NCBI GenBank assembly: GCA_037954665.1
Contig: JBBMOL010000193.1
Coordinates: 372,001 to 436,000, forward strand
Length of the DNA stretch: 64,000 bases
Reading direction: 5' to 3'
From: Laguncularia racemosa
Taxonomy: Eukaryota > Streptophyta > Magnoliopsida > Myrtales > Combretaceae
Shown here: piece by piece, positions 11,019-22,974 of the stretch
Layout: each line of letters starts with the position of its first letter
Position numbering within the stretch: the first letter of the stretch is position 1
The notes under the pieces: generated by a model
What the model was told of the DNA's origin: nothing
What the model saw: only the letters and a program-made list of their open reading frames with translations
Databases searched by the model: none
Translations under genes and position numbers: made by a program

Positions 11019-14000
11019 TTTTAACCCAAATGTCATCTATAATTCCTAAGGATTTCCAAAAGTAAGATATTTAGAAATCCTATTAGATAAGCAATTACAC
11101 CTAGAATTTAGCTCCAAATGAACTCGAGTAAGGTCTAGGAGCTAGAGAAGACTTGATATTATATAAGTTGACTAAAGTCAACTTGGTCAAATTAAAAATC
11201 GACTTAAGTTAGCTGACTCTATCCAACTCACTAACTCAAGTCTTCCATTCTATGCGCTCGGAAAGACTTAAGTAGACTTAGGACATTAGAGCTAACACCC
11301 AAGTTAACTTAGGGAAGACTTGGTAAATAAAACACCAATGATTTATATGATACTCTTTTCTAAAGGAATTAATGAGTTTAGCTTAGTAAAAGTTCAGTTC
11401 AAAACCATCAACTGCACTAATTTTCATTAAACTCCCTATTTTAGATTTCAATCTTATTCTTAATATTTCATCTAGTAGATTAAACTCGATTTTTTTTCAA
11501 ATTTCATAGGTAGGACCAATACTTAGCCCCAAACATTGCTTGGGTATTATATTTAAAAACCCAAACTCAATTGACTAAAGTCTACTCCAATTTGACTTAA
11601 GTTAACTTTCGATAAACATTTAGACAACTCAAGAAGACTTGCATTGACTTGATTCTAATCTTTCCCAAATCTATTCCATCCCATCCTAATCATAAGGATT
11701 AACACCCTAAAATATATATCATAAAAAATAAACATAAATTAATAACAAACCCAATTGAAAAACCAAATCAAAATCGAAAGTACCTTAAAGCTTTCTAGGC
11801 GGTTAAGCTTGAAACCACCCTCAAATCTTAATCTATTTTAACCAAATTTTTTCTAATTCAATAGTACATCTTCAATTACCCAATAACACACAAAATAGCA
11901 AAAAACTCTAGGCAAAACATAACTAGCTAGGTCCCTTCTTCAAGATGCCACCAAGAGAAGTCAAACTTCTCCTTCAAGCTTTGAAAATTCAAACTCTTAT
12001 TTTATCTTATCTTATCTTATAAAGATCACAATTATTACACCTGATCTTATCTCAATCCTATCCAATCTTATCTTGTCTACCCTAAGAAAAAGACATAAAT
12101 AATTTAAAAATAGGCATATGAAAATCGGATCTAAATAAAATGCACTAAACATATTATTTTTCCAATTTTTGCCAATATTTACTTACCTTAATCTATCTTA
12201 TTCTATACTTATTAAATCTTACCCAAATTTCACCCTATTATAACTTAAATATATCTTAATTATTCAGTAAAAGAACATGGAAAAATTTGAAGAGATGAGC
12301 CCCCAAAAATATATTAGAAACCCCTTCTTCATGTGAAGCACCACCATGTAAACCCATCTACCTTGTCACCATTTAATTCACCCATTCCTATCTTAATTTA
12401 ATTTAATCTAAAATACCTTAAATTACCATGATTAAAATAGTTTAAGAATATGAAAATATCATGGAAAATTTATAATTTTAGATTCTTATAAACATAAGGA
12501 AAATTACATTTAAATCTCATCTCAAAAAACACCTTGTTACTTAACCTTATTTCATCCTTTAGGGCTATCTTGCCTAATTCTAAACTAATCAAAATTAGTC
12601 CAAATTTTTTCACAACAAATCTAAGAAATTTAACTAAAAATAAATAAAAAATTAGCCCAAGAAACTACCTAGAAGCTACCAAAGACTGCCCTCCTCTTTT
12701 GACCATGTCAACACCATGTAATCTTATCCATATGACATCATTTACCTTATCTTATGCTATATCATTAATACCCTAATCTATCTTATCCTATACTTATTAA
12801 ATCTTACCCAAATTTTACCCTATTACACCTTAAATATATCTTAATTATTTGATGAAATAATATGGAAAAATTCGAAGAGATGAGCCTCCAAAAATAGAAT
12901 GGAAACCTCATATTCACGTAAAGCACCACCATGTAAACCCATCTAACTTATCACCATTTAATTCACCCCTTCCAATCTTAATTTAATTTAATATAAAATA
13001 CCATAAATTACCATGATTAAAATAGTTTAAGGATCTGAAAATATCATGGAAAAATTATAATTTTAGAGTCTTATAAACAAAAGGAAAATTACATTTAATT
13101 CTCATCTCTAAAAACACATATGTTTAAGGCCATCTTACCTAATCATAACCTAATCAAAATTAGTCCAAAATTTGTCATGACTAAGCTAAGGAAGTTAACT
13201 AAAAATAAATCAAAAATTAGCCTAATAAAATACTAAGAAGCTACCAAAGGCTGCCATCCTCTTTTGACCATGTCAACACCATGTAATCTTATCCATATGA
13301 CATCATTTACCCTATCTTATCCTATATCATTAATACCCTAACTTATCCTATAAGCTATTAGGAAAATTATGACCCTAAAACCTGCCCCAATCTTGTCCCC
13401 TTAGGTGTGGTAAATCAAAAATTAATTACAAAGCAACAAAACTTAACTATAAAAGAGGATGAAAAGAGATTAACCTACCTAAGTAAAACCCTCCATTTCC
13501 CATGCCACTTTGAGCCCCTTATTCTCTAATTTTCCTTCATCCAACTCTTCACCAAACATACCTAATATTCCTCTAAGAAGGAAAAAATTTTCATCCATAA
13601 TTATTTCTGTTTACATCTCCAAAATCGACAAGAGTTTTGGAACTACCAACGCCATGCATTAAAGTAAGAACTTCCAAAAAGATTGAGTTATCTTTAACTC
13701 TCTTAAGGAAGCTACTAATCTTACCTATTTTCTATATATAGGATCTTTATTTTAGGCATTCAAGGGGTGTTCATTAGATTAAGGTAATCCCCAATTACCC
13801 AAGTTGCTTTCATAGCATACTCTTTACCTACATACACTAATATCACTTATTTATGAAACCTGTAGGTTCCAATCGTAATTCCACTTCAAGTAAAGCTTAT
13901 TCTCATAAGCCTACTCTATTTTCCTTTCACTTAGAGAATTTTTTAGTGTTTAGATATATTTTAAACCTTTAATAAATGCAAAAGTTCAAAGAAAGAATGT

Positions 14001-14789
14001 TAAAGATTTAATTCCTTTAAGACTTACAATCATCTATAACTATTTTTGACCTATTAAACATCCATGAATATATTTTTGGCATTCATAGACATATACTTGG
14101 AAATTTATGAACACGTTTATGGGCATTCTCATGGACATATACCCTATATATATATATTTGCCCCATCATGGCATCATTTGAGAAAAGGACTTACTGTGAT
14201 GCAAACCTAAAAGACTCTAATATGACTTAGGGTTTAGATGAGGATACTAGAATAGTATATTTTAGCAATAGTTATTCTTTAATGTCTAATTGTTTAGGTT
14301 TTTTAGAAGATCCCCAATCCCTACCAAGGATTATTACAATCCTTAAGTCAAGCCTAGGAGAGGGAGTTCAAATGATCTACTATCTACTTACTGCTTGCTA
14401 AATGCGTGATGTTTTGTTGATTGCTATTGTTTATTTACAATGACCGATTGCCTTACATACTCTCATTTGTGCGGTTACCTTATTAATCGGTAAACTTAAA
14501 TTCTTAGCCAAAATTTCCGAATTACTCATCGTATGTTTATGGTTTAAAATGTACACAAAAAGGAATGAAGAGTATTCAACCTTTGCCAAAATTTTCTTAA
14601 CCATGTTGAAGCTTTTTGAAATCTTTTAAGTCCCTTTAAAATGTTTTAGTAAAGGTTATATCAAAAACCTAGCATGTGCTTTCAGAGGTTGCTGTTTATA
14701 AAACATTGGTGTCGCCAATGGTAATTTTATTAAAATTGATTTTGTTGAAGGTAAAGTGGTTAGGATAGCTTTTTTTTTAAGGCCTTGAT
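11019..14789. other. AT-rich repeat-derived DNA without recognisable genes
   Basis: No ORF of note or conserved domain was found. The stretch contains a (ttatc)n run near 12000-12022, the tandem duplication at 12191-13340, and a TA run near 14140. Before the 3930-11013 insertion it was contiguous with 3109-3924. Confidence 0.5.
12191..13340. repeat. Two-copy tandem duplication, unit about 565-585 bp
   Basis: The segment from atctatctta(t) at 12191 recurs from 12776, and shared markers such as ccatgtcaacaccatgtaatc recur at about 12704 and 13269. The copies differ by substitutions and small indels, so the duplication is not recent. Both are non-coding. Confidence 0.75.
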
Positions 14790-15640
14790 GCCTTGATGAG
14801 GGGTCACTTGACTTGGTCGTGGAGGCATTATTAAGTATTTGATTGATGGTGAATGGCTTGGCATGGAATTCACTAAAGTTGCTTAAGGGATTTTTGTTCT
14901 CAGCAATGAGTTTGTTTAGGGGACCATGCCCTCAGACAGCCTCCTAAGTAAGGTGAGGTGCTCCATGTGAGTAAGTATGAAGGTTAGTTAAAGTATAGAT
15001 GATGCAAATCTATACCTTTCATGGTTCTAGACTCCTATGAATGTGTTGCTTGCATTCATCATACATGCATTCATTTCATATGTAGATAGATTTCATGATG
15101 TGCTAATTAATGCTTGATAACTTGCTTGAACAGTAGTAGTGATGGGCGAACTCACTAAGCTACAGTTTGCTCAACCCCTAATAGTTTATCTTGCAATGTA
15201 TTCTAAAGCTGGGAAATGGGCTAGGATCAAAGTGATGAGTGTTCCAGACTCGAGCCTAATGGATAGTTGAAGTACTAGAAGACAGTTGAAAGTTTAGGAT
15301 GGGTGAATAAGAATTCATAAAGCTATTTATTTTTTTGAAACTTTGCCACTTTCCAACACTTTTTCAAACTAATATTCTTAAATGTTGAGATTACCTAGTT
15401 TTACTATTTGGTAAGGGATACTAATTCTCTACGATTCTAGAAAACTATAAAAATCAGCTTCCATAGTTATTTTCATAATAATTAATTATATGTACTATCA
15501 ATTATGGTGAAAAATGATCAGTAAATTAGAGTCTTACAACCTTTGACTTGTAAGGCAGTTTTCATATTACGAGTGCACACATGATATGACAACTTTTAGG
15601 AAATTCTACTAAACCCCCTGTAGGGTCGTTACACATTACA
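14790..15640 (+). repeat. LTR-like fragment ending ggtcgttaca
   Basis: Sequence from about 15390 to 15635 matches 21330-21575: both have tttactattt(t)ggta(a/g)ggg, a run near tagagtcttgcaacct, then gtgcacac(g/a)tga and an end in (g)gggtcgttaca or ggggcataaca. The part near 15150 (ctcactaagctacagtttgctcaacccc) looks like the transcribed region of a chromovirus-type LTR. The left limit is uncertain. Confidence 0.45.
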
Positions 15641-16115
15641 TCATGTTAAAGGCCATTACTACTACAAGATATGTAGGGAGTAATCATTTAAGGATTACTA
15701 TTCCACCATTGGCGAACCAAGTGACTTGGTTGTGCTTTTTATGAAACCCATTTTAAAGTCTTGCCTATCCTTGAGAGTTCAAGTGCTTAAATGTGCATTT
15801 AAAGCACTTAGAGCTTAAAGACTTAAAGGACTTATGATTAACTAATCAAGTGAGAAGATGAGAATTAAGTAAGATGAGATACCTAGATATTGATGGTTAT
15901 GAGAATCCCCAACCCAAGGCTAAGGAGAGTGTTAAACCTTAGACTTTATGCTAGTTACCAAAAGATCATGTATGATGTTGAATTGCATATGATTGATCAT
16001 TCATGGCATATGATTGAAAGCTTGTTTAAATTGCTTGTGCATTTATATTATTGAGGGTATTGCACTTCCATCTCATTAAGTTATGGTCTCTCATTCCCCT
16101 TTAGACGTTTTACGT
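15641..16115 (+). repeat. Dispersed LTR-derived repeat, copy 1
   Basis: It aligns with 20690-21175 and 54260-54740. Shared markers in order are aaggccattactactac(a)ag, ggattactattccaccatt, aatcccc/tcaacc(c)aaggc, ggttaccaaaagatcatgt and ttgcacttccatctcattaag. In this copy the segment follows, rather than precedes, the LTR-end segment, unlike copy 2. It runs into the truncated end of the hAT relic. Confidence 0.6.
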
Positions 16116-17391
16116 AGGTCAAGACTATAGGAACCTCCCCCATAGGATAATCACTTCTATAAGTACATGATTTCCAATGACTAGAAGTGAACATCATCAT
16201 CAATGCACTTTTCAACTCACTAAGGCAACCTAATGTCAAATACAAAGTGGCAAAACGAGTTGCACCAGGTCTAATCAAGTCCCTCCCTTTAGTGTATCTT
16301 CTCAAAATTGAGATAAGTATAGTCCTAAAATAAAAATATGTAGTAATTCGCCTTCCTTTTGCAATTGTCCCCTGATGGATCTTCAAATTCTTCTCAAAGT
16401 CTTCCAAGATCAAATCGATGCAATGTGCAGCACAAGGTGTCCAATATAAGCATTTTCTCTTCTCCATCATTTTTTCTCCTATTGCTTTATAATTTGCAAC
16501 ATTATCTGTAATAACTTGTACAACATTTTCCTCTCCAACCTTCTCCACAATATCATCTAACATTGCCAAAACTTTGTCGGTTATCTTGGATACATCAGAA
16601 GCATCTATAGATGATAAGAAGAGCGTTCCTTTAGGGCTATTAACCAAGAAATTGCATATGGAACGCCTCTTTCTAGCGATCCATGCATCATACATAATAG
16701 AGCAACCTGTTTTTTTCCATTCAACTTTATAGTCATTAAGTAATTCCATTGTTCGAGCTACTTCTTTCTTCAAACAAGTCACCCTTAGCTCATGATAAAA
16801 AGGAGGTTTAAGCCCACATCCATATCGACCAACCACTTGATGCATCTTCACAAACTTTGGATTTTTGACATAGTTAAATGGAATTGCACTAGTATAGAAA
16901 AAATGAGCAATTTGTTGGCTACATTCTTCTCTCAAATCTTTCTTCATGAATTGGTTAATTGTACCTTGTGTTGCCCGTGTTCCACTTTGACCATTTTTTT
17001 TTTTTTGTTTCAGAAAGAAGTCCATGCAATTCCTTTCTTTTTTGTTTATCCTTGTTTGCCCCACCTCATCATCAGCATCATCAGAATCTTCAATGCCATG
17101 AATTTACTTTCTCTTCATTTATGATAATTTTTCCGTTTTTAGCAACATTGTTAACATTTCATTTTTTACATCATCCGGGACACTGGTGCATGGCTCTACA
17201 TCTTTGCACGTACACTTCAAGTGATTCTTGAATCTGTAAATGCCTCCACTAACAACTTTATTATAATACTTACATTTAACTTTTTTCCCATTGTTGTCTA
17301 CATCAATTCCATGCTCCTAACCTACATTAGATCTATTTCAAAGTGAATTCTTCCTTTTCGAACTCTCTCTAGATGATTTGGAAGATGACAT
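16081..17391 (-). pseudogene. hAT-superfamily transposase (BED finger plus DUF659), truncated
   Basis: From the ATG at 17391 (MSSSKSSRESSKRK) one frame runs to about 16130 with four stops before 17064 and none after, so 16081-17064 is a 327-aa open part. The N-terminus has a BED-like finger (KCKYYNKVVSGGIYRFKNHL) in which the second zinc-binding Cys is Tyr. The DUF659 RNase-H-like block follows, with CSIMYDAWIARKRRSICNF, VVQVITDNVANYKAIGEKM and CAAHCIDLILEDFEK. The C-terminal hAT dimerisation domain is missing because homology stops at about 16130, where LTR-derived repeat begins. No terminal inverted repeats were located. hAT transposases cut and paste DNA; this copy cannot. Confidence 0.85.
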
Positions 17392-17514
17392 TTTAACTTA
17401 ATCAATACTTAAAATCCTATGAGAAAAAAAAAAAAAGGAGTGAGTGAAGAAAAATATGCCCAATTTGAAGAAAAACACGAAGAAAAATGCTTTTTGGAAA
17501 GAACAGGGGAAGAG

Positions 17515-17700
17515 CACAGCCGGGTAATTAAATTGCATGGCCGTGTGTCAAGGAAACACGCCCACAGAAGCACATACGGTTGAACACACGATTGAAGGCA
17601 CGGCCATATGTTGAGTTTGGAAAATCCATAGAAGCACACACGGTTGAGTGCACGGTGCAGGCATGACCGTGTATAAGCTGTGTGTCGAGACCGTGTGCTT
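17515..17700. repeat. CACGG/CCGTG word cluster upstream of the hAT relic
   Basis: Words include gcatggccgtgtg, acacgccca, cacatacggttg, ggcacggccat, cacacggttgagtgcacgg, gaccgtgtat and gaccgtgtgc. Spacing is about 20-30 bases. The segment ggaaatccatagaag also appears, close to ggaaatccatagaaa near 2607 within the first array, so the two clusters may share ancestry. Confidence 0.55.
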
Positions 17701-18294
17701 GAAAAAAGTCAGCCATTTCAGGAGATTTAGCCATCAACTCAACTTGAAGGCCTTGAAAGCCATCAACTCATCTTCACTAGAAGTATTGCCCATTCACAAA
17801 CATAAATACAAAATTCAAATACCCATTCACAATCACAACTCACAAGCATAAATATTCACATGATACACTACAGTACAACTGTACAAGTATTGCTAGTCAT
17901 ACAAGTCATACCTAACACAAAACTCACGTATATGAAGACGGATCTCAACTCGGTGGCTTGTTGCAAGGAGGATCGCTACTTGGCGACACTCACTGTTTCC
18001 AATTTCGTTCAATACACAATCGTAACACTAAGGAGAAGGATCGTTGGCTCGCTGCTCGACGCTCTCTGTTTCGAATTTCTATCAGCTCAACTTAGTGTGA
18101 AACTATGAATCTCGGCTTGCCTCTCCTATTTTCACTGTTTCTCTTCTCCTCTTTCCACTAAACTCTGAAGAACTTCAATGTACAGCAGCAAGCTAGCAAA
18201 TGCAAAGGATGCGCTGGGCCTTTTATTAATTGGGCAGGGCAGCTAATTAGTGGACCGTGGACTTGGATCTGATCCAGATGGCTGAAGCCTACAG
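17701..18294. other. Region upstream of the hAT ORF, no gene seen
   Basis: Six hundred bases between the motif cluster and the CGATTTT-rich segment show no recognisable coding domain. If the hAT element extends to about 18476 this would be its 5' untranslated region on the minus strand. Confidence 0.4.
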
Positions 18295-18299
18295 TTGGA

Positions 18300-18476
18300 A
18301 TCGGTTGAAATGGATAGAATCGTGATTTTGAACGATTTTACTGTTCAAAATCGCGATTTTATTACGATTTTGCTTCTTTCCGATTTTGTGTACGAGTTAA
18401 CTAAAAATATATATATACAAAATCGTAAAATCATTGAATCTTACGAGTTAAATCGCGATTTTGACAATAATGACGA
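18300..18476. repeat. Cluster of AAAATCG/CGATTTT words, possible hAT subterminal region
   Basis: In 177 bases the word CGATTTT or its complement AAAATCG appears repeatedly, including the palindromic AAAATCGCGATTTT and ttaaatcgcgatttt. hAT elements carry short subterminal repeats bound by their transposase, so this may be the right end of the element at 16081-17391. No matching terminus was found on the other side, so this is inference. Confidence 0.4.
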
Positions 18477-18477
18477 G

Positions 18478-19045
18478 TCAAAGGGTACCCTACAAGGCGT
18501 GATAGTAGATAAACCGCTCAATGAAATGCCCAGGATAGAGTCTTTCATTAAAAACTCTATGAGCTCAAAATTTCCTGTTCGCGTTGTTGTCATTGAATCG
18601 ATTGCACCTTTGTTTAGGAGAGTTTGAGAATACACCAAACGAATTGAGGTGGAGATCGTCTTTGTTCTTTACCATTTCAAAGAAATTAAAGTCGTTGGCA
18701 AAAAGGTTTGATCTTGCGGTTTTAGTGACTAATCAAGTTGATGATTTAGTGAGTCCAAATGAAGGGTTTAATGGGTTGAAGATAGGGAATTTGGGGTTTT
18801 TCTATAGTTCTGGTAGACAGGTTTGTGGAGCATTCGGGCTAGCTTGGGCAAATTGTGTAAACTCGAGGTTGATCCTGTCAAGGGATGAAGAGGCTGTTGG
18901 GGAAGAAAATGAGGAATTGGTGTCGAAGAGAACTAAGTGGTGGCTTCATGTTGTTTTCTCACCCCATTTACCTGCTTCTTCTTGTGAGTTTGTGAACATA
19001 GAACACGGGGATTTCTGGTGTCTAAACACGCAAGGAGTAACGATG
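18478..19045 (+). pseudogene. XRCC3-like (RAD51 paralogue) C-terminal fragment, frameshifted
   Basis: Two overlapping frames encode consecutive parts of a RAD51-family protein. The first ends FPVRVVVIESIAPLFR and the second starts EFENTPNELRW, so one or two bases were lost near 18617. Further motifs are SSLFFTISKKLKSLAKRFDL, VLVTNQVDDLV, LGLAWANCVNSRL, LSRDEEA and VVFSPHLPASSCEFV, which are in the order and style of plant XRCC3. XRCC3 works with RAD51C in homologous recombination. The Walker B-like strand ends in Glu where Asp is usual. Everything upstream, including Walker A, is missing, and the C-terminus runs on past the expected stop. No intron interrupts the roughly 185 codons, so it may be a retrocopy, but exon structure must be compared. 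Confidence 0.8.
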
Positions 19046-20002
19046 AGAAATCGTAATTCCGGTAATCGAGGATTAAAATAGAAGGTTGACCTACTGTCGA
19101 GATTGATGGTTTTTACTTACCTAGGATAAGTGATTGGGGTGGGCAATGAGAAGAGAATGTAAGCAGTAGTGGTTATAGGCTATTTGTGGAAATTAAAAAG
19201 AGAAAAGAAAATAGAAAATAGAAAAAGTAGATCAGAGCATATCTATCTTCAATTCTTTGCACTAATTGGACTTGGCAAGCAGAAGGCATCGCAAAGGTGA
19301 AAGACCTAAAGTTATGCAACTTTTCAAAGATTGTTTTATGTTTTAAAGTAAAAATACTGATGTGAGTGGGAAGCTCAATCAAATACGACATTGTAGGTGT
19401 GATTGTTTGTTGTTTGTGTTTTGTTGTTGAATTTGTGGTGTTCTCTGATGATTTATGGGATGATATGGTGTAAAAGACAAAATTATGGAAGTTTGATAAG
19501 CCGAGAAATGTTTCAATAAGTTTGAAAATCAGATAATGAATACTGTCAGGACACTACGTGTGGAAAGAACCCAACCCTCAAAAATTTATACCCACCGACC
19601 GGCTGTTGCAATTGGAGCTAGCTTGTTATTGGATTAACCACCGTCAAACTAGTAATATAAAATCTGCATTATGGAAAAAAATAATAAAATAAAATTTTAA
19701 CGTCCCTTTCTCATTCATTTACCGCCTCATTTTATATACAATTATATATAACCAACTAAATTAATCATTTCCTCCATCTAGCACATCTTCTACTCAATGT
19801 GATCGTATTTTAACATATACAAAAACATGTCCCTATCAAGCATTAATTGAAGTATATACATCGAATGCTATTTACCCATCTTTAGTTATTTATTTATTTA
19901 ATTATTATTTTTCTTATCCTCCCCCTATCATTGTCAACTATTGGTCTCATGTGTATATATATATATATACATATATGTATCCTCACATTCCCCACACCAT
20001 GG
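19046..20002. other. Intergenic, no gene seen
   Basis: AT-rich DNA after the XRCC3 fragment. A short ORF at 19173-19391 on the minus strand has no recognisable domain. Confidence 0.45.
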
Positions 20003-20230
20003 TTGCCATACATATTATATATTATATATAATATATAATAGTTGTAAATAATATTATATATTATACAAAAAATTGCAAATAGTACTACATGATAATAGCA
20101 AATAATAGTATATTTTATATAATAATTGCAAATAATATTTTATGATAATAGCAAATAAATATTACATAATATATCATAATTGCAAATGATATTATATATT
20201 ATATTAATACATGCAAATATTTACAAATCT
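20003..20230. repeat. AT-rich degenerate tandem repeat
   Basis: A unit close to ataatagcaaataatatt recurs with variation about every 25-60 bases, mixed with palindromic attatatattatatataat. Almost no G or C is present. Such DNA is prone to slippage and cruciform formation. Confidence 0.55.
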
Positions 20231-20689
20231 AAATACAAATAGCTACCTATTAATATATAAAGATAGATAGAAATAACCTTATTAGTATATAAAATTATTG
20301 TTAGACAGTATATATGTATAAATATGGATATGTATATCTACATTATAAAGTGAAAGATGAAATACAGCTATGAATGAATAAATAAATGAATTAAAATATG
20401 CTTGATGAGTGGTAATCTATTGGTTAAGTAATAGGATGATTCCGTCATTGTTAAGGGGTGTGAACAATTGATATTTCATGACTAGCTAATTGAATGGTTT
20501 ATGGAATTGGGCTATCCTATGCTATTACTGATATAACTTTGTATGTTAATTTTTTTTTTAATTTTATTTCTTTATGATGTTGTCTATCTTGTTTGCTTGA
20601 TCTTATTTTATTGGTCACCTAAAACTAAGTTGACATAATGATATTTGGCTAAGATAAAATTTGATATACATTGCATGATATATTGCATT
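20231..20689. other. Intergenic, no gene seen
   Basis: AT-rich DNA without coding signal; its last part (from about 20600) may be the start of the dispersed LTR family copy that follows. Confidence 0.4.
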
Positions 20690-21575
20690 TTATTGAAGGT
20701 CATCACTACTATAGGATGTGCAAGAAGTAATCGTTTAAGGATTACTGTTCTGCCATCAATAAACTACATGACTAAGGGGGATTGTCGCATCTTTGATGGA
20801 ACCGTATAAGAGAGTCTTGCATGTCTATGAGAGTGTATGCTTGGTGTGCTAATTGATAGCTAAAGCTTAAGACTTTTAAGTTTTAAGATAATCAATAATA
20901 AAGAGATAAGATGGAAACTAAGTAGATTAAGATACCTAGGCACTACTGGTAATGAGAATCCTCAACCTAAGGTAAAGGGAGGCTTTAAACCTTAAACTTC
21001 ACACTGGTTACCAGAAGACTATGTGCAATGGCTACATTTTATATGATTATTCATGCATAACATATGATTAAAAACTTATTAAAAATTGCTTGTGTATGTA
21101 TAGTATTGAAAGTATTACACTTCCATCTCACTAAGCTATGGCGTGTACTCATCCCTCCATAGATTGTTTTGAAGGAAACATCATAAAAGCTTGAGATGGG
21201 ATAAAATATGATGTGACAAGAGTTTTGGGGGATCAAAATTGATAGAGTAAGATGTGTATTAATAGATTTTACTTGATAAAATCTTATTCTTAGGAACTCA
21301 ATATAGAAATGGAATTTGTAAAACTTAAATGTATTTTTCAATTTTACTATTTTGGTAGGGGATTTCAATTCTCTGCAATCTTGGTTGGTTGTGAAATATG
21401 GGAATCCATAGTTGTATTTTTATTACATGATTATATGTAATATAATTAGTTATAATTAATTAAATAATTATTTAGAGTCTTGCAACCTCTGATTCACAAA
21501 GTGGTTATCATATAACGGGTGCACACGTGACATAATAACTTTTTGTTAAAACTTCTAGGCCCCATTTAGGGGCAT
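20690..21575 (+). repeat. Dispersed LTR-derived repeat, copy 2 (longest)
   Basis: It matches copy 1 in two blocks: 20690-21175 with 15641-16115, and 21330-21575 with 15390-15635. The end, aggggcataaca, has the look of an LTR terminus. Together with copy 3, which stands directly before a primer binding site at 55144, this shows that the family is an LTR. Confidence 0.6.
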
Positions 21576-22035
21576 AACAATGCACATAAAAATAAGTTAT
21601 GTTTTATAAATATAGACATTTCAACAATTGTAAAGTCATTGAGATAGAAGTAAATGTACTTTTTTTTTTAAATTAATGATATTTATATGACCATTTCACT
21701 TTTTATGGCAAGTTTAAAAAGATTAATATGATTAATGTATATAAAGAAAGAGTGACTACACTTTTTCAAATTTTTTTTCTTTATAATACTTTCATAATCA
21801 TTTCATATATGTTTTGTTACACATATGATCATAGTTTGTTATGTTGAAAGTAATTAATTTTATTATGGTTGGAAAGTTTTTCATAGGTGATTAAAAAAGA
21901 TTTACAGCCCTATAACACAATCAAAGGATTGATATTTAATGTGTTTATAGTAAATATAACAGTTACATTTTTTTTAAGTGAATATTTTATTAATTATTCT
22001 TTACTTTCCTTAAATATATTATTAAAGTCAAACTA
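21576..22035. other. Intergenic, no gene seen
   Basis: AT-rich, no domain or repeat recognised. Confidence 0.4.
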
Positions 22036-22210
22036 CTGTTAAGCTCATCGATTGGTCTGTACTTGCAAGAGGCTTTTCCATATTAGCCACGCCCAAAGAG
22101 TTTTGATTGGAGGCCTGTCTTAGTAACATATCCCAGCATATAGATTTTCTGAACCATTTGGTCTAAACAAACCTAATTCAAAAACTTGATCCGAGGATAC
22201 AGCGGTTTGG

Positions 22211-22535
22211 TTTACAAGCAATGGTATTGAGAAAGTAATATTGTGAGCATATTCTAATTAGTTTCTGTTTCTTATAGGATAAGAATATGGACTAAAAATC
22301 CTTTATTTTTTTCACCCAATTGCTCTTTTGATTCTATTAAAAAATTATGTTTGTTAATATGCCACTTCTTTTAGGTTTACAAGCAATGGTATTGAGAAAG
22401 TAATACTGTGAACATATTCTAATTAGTTTCTATTTCTTATAAGATAAGAATATAGATTAAAAATCCTTTATTTTTTCCACCCAATCGCTCTTTTGATTCT
22501 ATTAAAAAATTATCTTTACTAATATGTTACCTTTT
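22211..22535. repeat. Two-copy tandem duplication, unit about 165 bp
   Basis: The segment from tttacaagcaatggtattga at 22211 recurs from 22376 with few changes. The unit includes about 45 bases of former lectin exon, so the duplication happened after foreign DNA had joined the exon. Confidence 0.8.
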
Positions 22536-22634
22536 TTTACACATTTATTTAATGTGTAACTCATAATGGGAAATAGCTAATAAGTAGGACTTGTTCAAAA
22601 ATTGATCATCATCCCTTGATGGAAAACCTTTCTT

Positions 22635-22795
22635 GTCTCAAGCACTAATATATTTTTAACATGTAATTAGAATAGGAAATCATTCAAATTAAGCTCATTG
22701 CTTCACAAAATAAGACTTTCCCATCTCAAACACTAACATATTTTTAACATGTAATTAGAATAGGGAATCATTCAAATTTAAGAACAGAAGCTCAT
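22635..22795. repeat. Two-copy tandem duplication, unit about 90 bp
   Basis: The segment with atatttttaacatgtaattag followed by aatcattcaaatt appears near 22645 and again near 22738, each followed by aagctcattgctt. Confidence 0.7.
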
Positions 22796-22974
22796 TGCTT
22801 TACATCATAAGACTCTATGCATTTATTCAATTGACCCAATTATGAATTAGAATTAATTGCATTTTCTTTCTTACTAAGAATTCAATTCAAATAAGGTTTT
22901 GAACTAATCTAATAAGAATAAAATATTTTTAGAATTCTCTATAGATACGACATGTTATTTTTTCCATTTAGTCC

